Source: Toxonevra muliebris
Taxonomy: Eukaryota; Arthropoda; Insecta; Diptera; Pallopteridae
Length of the DNA: 64,000 nucleotides
Assembly: GCA_963691655.1 (NCBI GenBank)
Contig: OY829328.1
Coordinates: 10,320,204-10,384,203, forward strand
Direction of reading: 5' to 3'
The position numbers and the translations under genes were made by a program. Positions 12,262 to 22,504 of this stretch are shown here, one piece after another; position 1 is the first letter of the stretch, and every line of letters starts with the position of its first letter. A model generated the notes under the pieces. That model saw only the letters and a list, made by a program, of their open reading frames with translations, did no database searches and was not told the DNA's origin.

Positions 12262-13536
12262 GACTGTTACGATACAATCGAACTCACTTTTTGGCATATA
12301 TGTCATCAATACCGTATGAAATCACACTCTTTTATGATTGCATATGAAAATTGGCCTCAAGACTCAAATTCCACCGTTATGAACTTAAAGTCCATTCCCT
12401 GTGGTTTTTGAGTTATACACCTTTTAAGGCGGACTGTTACGTTACATTTTTTGGAAGTGATTTCGGAGGTTCCCTTATATGTAAGCAAAAGTTCGCGAAT
12501 TTAGTGGATCCCTTTTATATCTGAATGCATTGTTTGCAAGCTAAAAGAGCAAAGAAACGCCTGAAATCATTAATTTATTGAAAAATAATGTTTTTAAACT
12601 TTTTAAGAGCATACATGTACGGACTGTTACGTTACACAAAAAAAGACTGTTACGTTACTTATCGATTTTTGTTTACAGTTGAAGCGAATGTAATGGAATA
12701 AAGCATATTAAGTGAGTCAAAATGTATATTTATCGGCTCTTTGCCTATTAGATAAGTTTAAATTCACTTTATGGTAAATATAACTTCTTTTATATTTTAT
12801 AACATTGCACATTAATGTACAATTTAAATATCAGATTTAAGTTTACATAATTCAAAAATTATAGAGATCATTAATTTTATCCTTGTTTGGAAGTAAATAA
12901 TGGGTCAATGCTATGTCGCGAATATTTTTTGCATCAGCAATAATTTCAGCTGTATTTATCATACTATTCGTACCGAATGAAATGCAGCAATGAAATCTGA
13001 TGTATAATTTAAAAGGCAGTTCCGAGCTAGAACCTGTATTCGCACGACTATTTTTGTAGTTGCACCAATATCAACAGCACATCCTTTTCTATGGGACTTT
13101 GCTAAATAGTTCAAATACATTTTTATTCCAAATTCGGCTTCGAAACCAGAAATCATTGCTGAGAAGAATTTATTTTTGAATTGTTATGATGGTCCATCGT
13201 TCCAAATTTTCAAAACCTTCAGCGATTTTCGCATTCCGGTAAGAAACTTCCACATGAAAAGAATTATGGTTTCTTTTATGTGCGGTTTCTAAGAATGAAT
13301 ATCGCCGTCGATGATAAACTAGTATCAATCATTTTATTTGAACAAAAAAAGACTGTTACGTTACACATTTTTCACATTTTTTCACTTTCTACACAGATAT
13401 GAAGGAAGAAAATTGAAGATTTTTTTTCGATCATAAAAATAGACTTAAAATACTCGAAAAAAGTAGTTTTAAAAATTTCTTAACTTGTTGGACTTTGGTC
13501 AAAAAAACTTTTTAGTATTTTAGACTGTTACGTTAC
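12262..13536 (+). repeat. Six dispersed copies of GACTGTTACGTTAC(A)
   Basis: Copies start at 12,262 (one mismatch, GACTGTTACGATACA), 12,432, 12,622, 12,645 (ending ACT), 13,351 and 13,523, all in the same orientation. They flank the decayed ORF on both sides. The pair at 12,622 and 12,645 is 23 bp apart, so the two copies cannot share a reading frame. Conservation is therefore at the nucleotide level, not of a peptide. I found no copy outside this element. Confidence 0.9.
12959..13289 (-). pseudogene. Decayed ORF with DGPS-QFKN and SHxKG blocks
   Basis: The minus-strand frame from about 13,289 reads HIKETIILFMWKF, then VLKIWNDGPS, a TAA stop, then QFKNKFFSAM. It continues as FGIKMYLNYLAKSHRKG and CAVDIGATTKIVVR to a stop at 12,959. 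The spacing between the DGPS-QFKN and SHRKG blocks and the following D..GA..K match multi-copy uncharacterised insect proteins that I recall. The Gly of SHGKG is Arg here. With one internal stop and no clear start, it is a relic. It lies centrally in the Foldback-like element and is probably what is left of the element's own protein. No biochemical role is claimed. Confidence 0.6.
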
Positions 13537-13987
13537 AATAAAAAATGCGTCTCATTTCAAAGCCATCAAAGTTGATTACCAAAAAGTTTTCTTTTAATAT
13601 TTTGGTTGAATTAACTACAATTTATTATATTCTATCTTAAATAGCGAATGGATATTAAAAAAACATCAAAGATTGGGTATAACTTACCTTTTAGTTGTGT
13701 TCTGTGTTTTTACTCCATTTCCACTTCACAAGAGGCAACAACTTTGTAGGCTCAATTGTCAAAGTGTAGAGCACATTTTTGTGCTGATATTCATATTGCT
13801 CGATACCATAAGATACATATGAACTAAAAATAAGAACAATTGCGTGGAATTTGAAAAAAAAAATTTTTTCATTGGTTTCGATTTACAAATTTCGGCCCAA
13901 AAGGGAAAATATGCTTATATAGTAAATGGGAATGGCATGGAAAAGAGCGCCCCATCTGAAACATTTTTACAAAAATAAACGAAGATA

Positions 13988-14137
13988 TTGATTCAGATTA
14001 ATCGAAATGTAAGATTGAAAGAAGCTCCGCAGGCTAAAAGTTTATCGCACGATTTTTTTCGATTTTTCTTTATTTTTGTAAAAATTTTTCGCCTGCGGAG
14101 CTTTTTTTAATCTTACATTGAAATTAATCTGAATCAA
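13988..14137. mobile_element. Nested hairpin MITE with TA target
   Basis: A 150-bp unit is made of two arms of about 50 bp, from TTGATTCAGATTAATC to CTCCGCAGGC and its complement, around a T-rich loop. TA dinucleotides at 13,986-13,987 and 14,138-14,139 flank it, as expected of Tc1/mariner-type MITEs. It is inserted inside the Foldback-like element. Confidence 0.75.
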
Positions 14138-14480
14138 TAGTTACATACATCCTATAATATTAAATATTTTACATGCAAAATATTACTGTGACTTAAATGT
14201 CTTTTCTGTCCAAAATATATTATAAGCAATACCTTATACCTACAAAATGGTACGACCGAGGATGTAGCGTCAATTAAATAATGACGATTATCAGCTTCAA
14301 TATGGTTCTTTTTTATATTCGCAATTGGCACTAAAAACAAAAGCGTATATACGACTGACACGATGCTAAGCCAAATTTTAGAGAGACATTCTGAACGTAA
14401 TATTTATGTCTAAAAGTAACTGATTTTTAATCAAAACACAATTTTCATTATTGAAAACAAAATATAACAAGAAATAATTG

Positions 14481-14672
14481 TTGGGCTTTATACCCGCTTC
14501 TAAGGCGGTCATAAAGCCTAAAAAAAATTAGGCGTTGCGACCACTTCTACACTGGGCGTTATGACCGTTTTCGGGGCGATCATAGCGCCTAAAATTATTT
14601 TTGGCGTTATGGCCATTCTTAGGGCGGTCATAACATCCAACATTTTTTTTTTGGGCGTTATGTCCGGGCACC
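14481..14672. repeat. Right inverted-repeat arm of the Foldback-like element
   Basis: Longer than the left arm. It contains extra diverged units (GGCTTTATACCCGCTTCTAA, GGCGTTGCGACCACTTCT), so the arms differ in subrepeat number. Confidence 0.8.
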
Positions 14673-14681
14673 TGAAAATCC

Positions 14682-16185
14682 TAAGTAATCAAAATTTCGG
14701 AACAAAAAGTTTCTAGCAGGTCCCATTAAAATTCGGACATGAAAGGGTTAAGTTAATAATTTATGTTTTTCATGCTCAACATTTTACACTCCAAAGGCAT
14801 CCAAAATAGTTTTCTAATATTTTAAACAATTTAAATGAATAGTTTTATGAATGAATTTATTTTTGGATTGGAGGCAAAAAACCAAACATGATAAAAACGC
14901 AAATAATTAATATGAAATAAATGCCAGCATATCATATAGAAGTAAGTGAGTAAATAAAATTTGAAATAAAATTCAACCTCATATCTTTTAACAAAATGAT
15001 TAGGTATAAACGTTTGCTTTATTGGATAATTAATTAATCAAACCATTTAACTAAATTCATTGGATATGTCTTTTTATCTTTTAATCAAACCATAACAGCA
15101 CATATAAAGTACGTAATAATAAATTCTTTTTTATCTGGCTCGCCACCTACAAAAATTTTTCGATTTCCAGTTTTGTATATTTTCATTCGGGTGCTTAGTA
15201 TAATTTAATGGCATTTCATTCCTTCATTCTCCTTTTATGGGACAACAGCCATGGAAAGTAATTGAAAACTAGGAAATTGCTTTTCCCTTGAGAAGTCATT
15301 TTCTTTTGTGGAATTAAATTCAGAAACGTATAAAATGATTTCAGAATTTCAAATAATTTTTCAACTCCTTAGAGGGAAATTGTATATTTTAAATTACCTA
15401 AAAGTAACAATTCAGTAATGAAATGAAAAATTTTGTCTAATTCCATTACTCAAGAATTAGAAATGTTAGTTAACAATTATAATTCCCTAAAATGGAATGG
15501 ACCAAAAACTTAATTATTAAATTTTTTGGAATTAAAATATTATTGGAATTTACCAAGCTCTGCGAGCATTAAAAGAAGGCAACCTACGTGGCAGCCCAGC
15601 ACATTGACTACTACACCACGACAACGATTTCTTATTTTCCTTTTCATTTCAGTAATTTACTCCATATTTCCTTTACATTTTTATAAATTCTTTTTTACTA
15701 AATTAGTTGCATAAACATAATGAATAGCTGAAAACATTCATTTAAAATTTACAGCTTTTTATTTGCTCTCTTGATAGTTGTTGAATTATGTATGCATTAT
15801 GTATTTCCATTTACAGTTTGAATTCACTTATTAAAACTCAAACGCGTATAGTTGACTCACTGCTAGCCACTTGTCGTCTTGTCAAAATAAGTGCCAAAAA
15901 TAAAAGTGTTGATAAAGGTATTTTACTTATAAGCATACATATGTAGGTGGCAAGTTGTATTTTTTAAGACTTTTTGACAAGGGTTCCACTTGAAAATTCT
16001 ACTTCACTACTAAATAGACAGTAGTGGAGTTAAAAGGCATTCATAAGAGAACTAGCAACAATTTTTAATCAAAAGCACTTTTACTCTCAACTTTTCCCCC
16101 TCAAAGTGGCTTAAATGATGTATTAAAAAAATAAAATAAAAGGTATAACAAAAATTTGTAATGCATAAGCTCACGAGTAAGGGGC
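14682..16185. other. Non-coding AT-rich stretch
   Basis: No recognisable gene or mobile element. Confidence 0.5.
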
Positions 16186-16718
16186 AGTTCACATCATATC
16201 CCCAGCTAGAAATATCCGTTTTTGATACCAAATGAAATGTATTGAGATTGCAAACAAATATATCTAATCGGACCTTAAATTAGTTAAGCGAATCAAGATA
16301 TCGACGAAAATAGGACAGATTTAGAAACAAAAATTAACAGCTGATTCTGTGGCCGCGGAAAAAGAAATCGATGAAAAACATCTGGTTTCTCTGCATATAC
16401 GTAAAGTTAAAAATTCTACACAAAAAATTAGACCAACCAGAAAAAAGACGAAGAACAACGCTGGAAGAATTATATTTCCTTTTTTAGAACACGGGAGAAA
16501 AGAATTTTTGAAAAACAACGTGTGATATTCAAAAAAAGCAAAATAATTAGGGAAAATCGCCATTTAGCCCTGTAATTTAGAAATTTCATGAGATACCCAA
16601 TATAAATTGATGGATAAGCTGCAAACATTACAGCCCAAAACTTTATTATTACAATTTCTGAAAAGAATATATTCAAAGTGGCTTGGAAAAAATTGAGTTG
16701 GTAAAAAATACTAAATTA

Positions 16719-19241
16719 CACTGTGCTCGAGTTTAAAAAAAAAATTTTGTAGTAAAGGGGAGACATATCGTTTCTAACTAATTCGGGGTCAAGGAATTTA
16801 GTGGTGATAACCGTTTTTCCCCCTATCAGCAGTGTTTCATACAAAATTGTTTTTTGAAGTATTTAGGCCGTATTTAGGGGGAGGTTTTGGGGGTTCTGAC
16901 AACCCCCCCCGCCCCCCCCCCGAAATGTGGAAACTTTCTTCTAATTTTTTATATTAATTTCCAGTGGATGGGAAAAAAGTAAAATCTATTGGAAGATTTT
17001 TGAATATTTTTTACTTCCATCGGTTTTTTTTTCTAAAAAGTCAAGTAAATTTGAAATCTTAATTACACTATGCGGCCAAATCTGATTTATTTTCTTTGAT
17101 ATGAGGCTTGATTTCGGATTTAAAAAGAGAAGGTGATGCTGAGCAATCTTGCATTCATAGTTTTTTTATGTCAGTAACTGTTTTTGATTTAAAGCTTCGT
17201 AGTGCAACATTTTGAAAAGTTGAAAAATTAATAAAAAATAGAAAAAGCTGTCGGATCCTTGTAAAATTAGACTTATGTGAAAAGTAATACAAAGCAATAT
17301 GTTATTATGCTAAACTTGTCCGCCATATTTGATTCGGAATTTCGAATTTTTAAAATCTGACTGGAGATTTGTAACCAGCGCCCCTTAAAACACTGCGGAC
17401 CACTGCACTTTTCATTATGTCTGGCGGTGAGTGTGAGTAAGATAAAATATGTTCTTTGTAAATTATTTCCTGCATCTGTAGACATAAACACATCCCCTGC
17501 TTTAAGGGCGCATGAAAACAATATGACTTAGGATTTATTTGAAAGGGCATGATTTAGCCTTTAATTCCTAATTTTCGAAGTTTCTAGCACGTCAGGGTTC
17601 AGTTCTACAATTTCTCAAAAATGGCCAAAAACGGTATTTTTAGGGATTTCAGTCCCAATTTTTCTAAAACGTGACGTAATGCGAAGTTTCTGACCTCAGA
17701 TTTATTTTCAGCATGAAAAATTAATTCTAGGAACCATATTATTCGCCAAACCTATGCAGGGCAGTGTTATTGGATCAGCTTCAAAGTTTTTGGAGACAAT
17801 CTTAAAATGTAATTAATTCTTTAACCCATTATTGCTCAGAGCACTCCGACTCGGAAGATCCCTTTTAATGCTGTGACTGCACGAATTTAGCGAATATATG
17901 CCAACTTCATCCGGGTTCCTCATAATTGATAATGGCCCGAATTCTCACTGATAATCATTTGAAAAAATTAGCGTCTGAATATTTTTAGCATTGGAATTCA
18001 CATTGAATAATATTTATTTGAAAAAATTGAAATTGATTATTCTGTAAATTTTTTGTAATTTTCGGCCATTTTTTTTAAGTTAAGATTAAAAAAAAAACTC
18101 GGAAAGAACAATTCCTAAAGCTTCAAGGCATTTATCCACTCTTGTCCCTTGACTGATAGGGTCCATCAAATGCAACATCGTATCTAATTTATTTATTTAA
18201 ACATCAGTTTCATAAAAATTATTTATGAAACCGAAAAAAATCCTGGTTACGGCCCTGCTACGAAGTTACATGTTCCTCTTCCTATTGCGGTAATAATTAG
18301 TACCGGGGGGTTTTTTGGCATAAAAAACTGAATCTGATATTTATTTGCAGAAAAAAAACAATTTTAGACATACCTCCCATACAAAAAACCGTCAAAAATT
18401 TGAAAAGTGGAAAATTTGTATGGGATGTACCCTTATTTTACATCGAAATAACTTAAATTTTCACACACATCATTTTCTTTGTTAAAAAATCAGTTTCTAA
18501 AAGTTTGAGAACAATCGGCCAAAAAAAAAAACATCCAGTTGCCATCGTCAGCGATCAAACGTTACTAAATAAGTAGATCAAAACGAAAACTACACTATCC
18601 GACAAAAATCAATCTTTCCAAAAATAACAAGGTTCTGAAAGTGGATTCTGATAGAACTCAACAAAAAAAATTATACGTGTCTCTGCGTTTTAAAAGTTTA
18701 CATCAAATTTTTTTGCACGCGGGCCTAAAGTTTTCCCATTTCTAACAGATTAAGTAAGTATATTAAACCACAAGACAACTTTTTAGCTTTGCATCAAAGC
18801 TTGTTTCTATGCGCGGAAAATTGTGGTAGAATTTTCCGTGGAATATTTTCCTCCAGCATATTAACCCATTAGCGTCCACCAATATGGGTAATTTTTGTCT
18901 CTTTCAAAACAGTTACTTTTTGACCCATTACAAGGGCTGATAGAGGGTTATTATGTTCAAGAAATATGTTGCGCATCAAATTTTACTATAGGTCACTGAA
19001 TAACAAAAATCTGTAAACTTGTTTTTAGGAAACGTAATTCCAAAACAATTGTGCAGAAAAATATAATTGATTTTAACGAAGAAAATTATGTATACCCCCA
19101 AAGCAAAACTTAAAAAAAAAAAATGTTGTGTGAAACTCTGCGGATAGGGGGAAAAAAGGTTATCACCACTCAATTCATGGACCCCGAATTAGTTAGAAAT
19201 GATTTGCCTCCCGTCTGCTACATTTTATGACTAGCACAGTG
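16719..19241. mobile_element. Middle inverted-repeat element (CACTGTG ends, TTA target)
   Basis: It begins CACTGTGCTCGAGTTT and ends with the complement of CACTGTGCTAGTCAT. TTA flanks both sides (16,716-16,718 and 19,242-19,244). The arms extend about 110 bp and share 'tttctaactaattcggggtc', 'gtggtgataacc' and 'ttttccccctatc.gcag.gtttca'. CACT ends with a 3-bp target suggest a CACTA-like or Harbinger-like element; this is not certain. The hAT-type MITE at 16,863-18,257 is inside it. No coding remnant was recognised in the remainder (18,260-19,120). Confidence 0.7.
16863..18257 (-). mobile_element. hAT-type MITE family, long copy
   Basis: It runs from about TTAGGCCGTATTTAGGGGG to GGTTACGGCCCTG, the same two ends as the dated copy at 53,937-54,983. 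It is longer than that copy because it carries an extra 17,300-17,650 segment, which also occurs at 1,193-1,480. A C-run at 16,901-16,920 follows the left end. There is no clear 8-bp duplication (flanks are tgaagtat and ctacgaag). No coding capacity is seen. Confidence 0.75.
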
Positions 19242-20338
19242 TTATTATTGAAATATCCTATGATCGAGAATCAAAAACTACGAAGCAAACTGTAAAAATT
19301 GATGAAAATATTCTTGTTTCAAAACCATTGAAACTGAAATACCATTTTCTTTTGAATTACACTAGAATCATTAAAATAGCTGGTTGAGTTGTTTGCTTTT
19401 GGTCAATGCGATTTGAAAGTAAACATGTAGAAGAGAAAAAAAATATTCTATGGCTCTGCAATTATTGATGACTTTTAATATCAAAAGTATTGTTATGCTT
19501 TTAAAAATTCCATTTCCAATTTGATAATTTACACAATCGTAAATTTTATTGATTCATTCTGCACATTATAAATTAAACTCAAAAGAATTATTGTCTGATC
19601 ATAATAAATTATTACAGTTTTTCGTTTGCCAGGCAAAACAGGGTAAAACTGTAATTATTATTAGAATTCCAATGAACTATTACAGAATATTTCTTTCCGC
19701 GAAGAGGCACGTATTTAATGTTGTCTAATGTGAAGTTCTCTCTTTCTGTCCAGTTTTTTGTATAATGATCGACATCTCTCACAAAGTAAAAGCCACAACT
19801 ATTTCTAACATATTCAGATAATACAAAAAAAAAAATACCACAAAAAAATATAGAGAATGTATTGCAAGCGATTAAGCAGCTTAATGAATTGTCGAAAAAG
19901 TTAATATATTCAGAAAATGTGTGATTTGAATTAATTCATTCAATCTTTCACAACTAAACCAGAATTTTTTCATCGTTTTTCATTGTTATTTCGTAGCCAT
20001 AGAATCTGCTTTAAAATTTAATTTTTTAATAATCTGGCCTATTTTTATCGATAGCTTCTGAATTGGTTAAACCAATTTAAGATCCGATTTGATATTTTTG
20101 TCATCTCAATATCTTTCATATCATTTCAAGAAAGAACGGACATTTTTAGCTCGAGATGTGATTTTTAAAATGAAATGAAAAATTACTATGTCCTAAAAAC
20201 TGATCCATTCAAAAAATTTTAATTTTGGTTTTCGAATTCAGTGGGGAAAAAATCCATAAAAAACCCACCTAAAAAAAAATTTAATTTTTTAAACTAGAGA
20301 AATTTTAAACTCATTTGTATTTGATCGTATGAAGTCGG

Positions 20339-20428
20339 CATTACGTAACGCAGTTGATGACTTCTCTCCCCCCCCACGTAACACTCGGTAACAAATCATC
20401 TAACCCCCCTGCGCGTTACGTAATATGT
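20339..20428. repeat. Inverted repeat around TTACGTAACGC with C-runs
   Basis: CATTACGTAACGCAG at 20,339-20,353 pairs with CTGCGCGTTACGTAATATG at 20,410-20,428. C-runs and two GTAAC words lie between. From memory this pattern resembles a widespread arthropod repeat. The class is not known. Confidence 0.5.
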
Positions 20429-20449
20429 GAAGTTAAACTTCTTGCACTA

Positions 20450-22500
20450 TTATCGAATTTTTGCACTTCATGCTAGACACACACATATGGTTAAGTTAAC
20501 TTACAACCACACAACAAAACTCAAAGGATTTATCTACCCTAAATATTATATAATTTGGCATTTCCTACAAACGCATATGCTGTTAAAATTTTATTAAATA
20601 ATATTTTTGAATTACAAAAAAAAAAACAAATATTGAATTCCGACTTGTTCATTTTTAGTACTTTCTTTTTTGGTTTTTTTGCCAACTTCTTTCACTAGAA
20701 ATATTTTTAAAAAGTTTTTTTTCTCTCTCTCTCCTTCTCTTCCTTTCTCTCTCTGATTTAAACTTCTTTTATTCATTTTTCTTTTAACTCTTCAAGCATA
20801 AAATTTGAAAAGTTTTAACAGCTACTTACTTTCTATGAAATAAAAACAATAGATAAAAAAAATTTTAAATAAGTTACTTTTATGCTGTGCAAAATTTCCG
20901 AAGGTTTTTACATCAATACAAGTCTCGCATCCAAGTTTATTTGTTTTTATTCTTTTTGTTGATCAACAATCTTGATAAACTGTTGATTTATGATTTCGTT
21001 TATTTGACTACTCCTTTTCAATTGCTATATTTGTTCCGTATTAATCAAACCTTAGTACAATTAAAATTACCGCTATATTAAATTTTGTTTTTCATTTAAG
21101 TATTTTTAGCAAATCGTATTAGTTTTTCGAACTCAACTTGACGTATGAATAATTTTTAATACAAAGTACAAAATACATCCATAATATTTTGAAATTGATA
21201 TATGTATTATCTACTACATAGTTGTTTTAATTTATACTACGTTATATTATAATGCAATTGCTACTCTTAATTAAAACTCCTCACTGTATATCATTGGAGG
21301 CTATCATGGCGTATGAGTAACATCTTGAAATTGAAAATTTGAAGAAAAAAAATTAGATAGACTTAATTTATGCACTTGAAAATATTTTAAGCAAATTGTT
21401 TGTTAATGCACACCGATTGTAAAAGCAACTAAGCTTTTGACTGCTTTCAAACAAATTACATTAAAATTCCCCAATGGCGACGCTTCCTCACTTTACATTT
21501 TTAATTTATTTTTTGTTTAGCTGCTTTAAAATTTTTCTTTTTCTCTTTAGCAGGGGCAATATTCACTTCAAAGCATTGTAACGTTTTTTATAGTATTCAA
21601 ACAGAAATTTTTGTAGTTTGTTTAGTTTTTTCAGTTCCATGCTATATTCTCAGGAAATACTTCTGCAAAAGGCTAAGAAAAAACAAACATTCCATGTTCA
21701 TTGATTTGATTGTTCGTACTTTTGAATATATATACAAACGTTCATTAATATTGAACAATTTCTTTCTTCCTCGTTCTTCCCCTCTTTGACTTAACCTTCT
21801 TTTATTTACTGTCTTTTAACTTTCCTTAAAGGTCGTCAATGGCTACGCTTTAACGGTTTACGGTAGCACTATCTTTTTTTCTCTCCATCTTTTTTGATGT
21901 TTTGAGCATTGTCTGCTTTTCTGTATAGTAAATAATATTAACTTGAAAAAGCAGCAATATTTTTTATTATTTTTTTCGATTTTTGTTGTTTTGTACTTTA
22001 GTAGCTCTAGGCAAGATTGTTTTGTTTTTTTTTTTTCAACCAAATGACATTCTCGCATATTGTTTACTTCACAAAGACATGATGCTGCAAAAGGCTTAGA
22101 AAATATATGATAATGATAACCAAATCTTGTTTGATTATTCTTGCAGCAAACACATATACACACTTATATTCAAGAGCTACAATAACAAGATTCCTTGACC
22201 GTAAGGTATTAGCAAGGTAAAGCAGACAGTAGGATGCTAATCAGATATACCTGAACCAATGAGAATAATTTATGATACCTTTATAAGGAGTAAAACAACA
22301 AAGTGGAAAGAATAGCGTCATAGAAAATAAAGCATTAAAAGTAAAGGGATTTAAGTGTTTTTCAAAATGAGAAAGAAAATTCATGCATTAGCTGCATTAT
22401 AAAATTTTTATGTATTTGAAATATTATAAAGTTTAAAATGATACAAGTACTAAATATACCAAACTGACATAACACTGACTACATGATACCCAAATTAAAC
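20450..22500. other. Non-coding AT-rich stretch
   Basis: A polypyrimidine tract (TCTCTCTC..CTTTCTCTC) lies at 20,716-20,755. A 101-residue minus-strand frame near 21,858-22,163 is lysine-rich, has no recognisable domain and is not called. Confidence 0.5.
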
Positions 22501-22504
22501 TTCA

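Larger units (their letters stand above)
11949..14672. mobile_element. Foldback/Mutator-like DNA element, complete, with 9-bp target duplication
   Basis: It begins GGTGCCCGGACATAACGCCC and ends with the reverse complement (..GGGCGTTATGTCCGGGCACC). The perfect 9-bp repeat TGAAAATCC flanks it at 11,940-11,948 and 14,673-14,681. The ends are long inverted repeats (about 130 bp left, 190 bp right) built of repeated 'cataacgccc' / 'gggcgttatgaccgccc' subunits, each of which can fold on itself. Long subrepeat-rich inverted ends with a 9-bp duplication are the known signature of Drosophila FB elements and Mutator-like elements. The interior holds a decayed minus-strand ORF, six copies of a dispersed 15-mer and a nested hairpin MITE. 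The superfamily assignment rests on structure only. Confidence 0.8.
16190..20170. mobile_element. Outer inverted-repeat element of a three-level nest
   Basis: The segment 16,190-16,400 and the reverse complement of about 19,950-20,165 share ordered blocks: 'tcacatc', 'agcta.aaat.tccgtt', 'attgagat', 'aatcgga.cttaaatt', 'atatcga..aaaatagg', 'cagatt' and 'gattct.tgg'. Arms are about 210 bp and clearly diverged. The ends and target duplication are not resolved. The 16,719-19,241 element lies inside. Confidence 0.6.

Noticed and set aside
12622..12658. 15-mer as part of a repeated peptide (CNVTV)
   Set aside because: The pair is 23 bp apart, so the copies are in different frames, and stops follow several copies.
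21858..22163. 101-residue lysine-rich minus-strand frame
   Set aside because: Low complexity, no domain, no supporting context.
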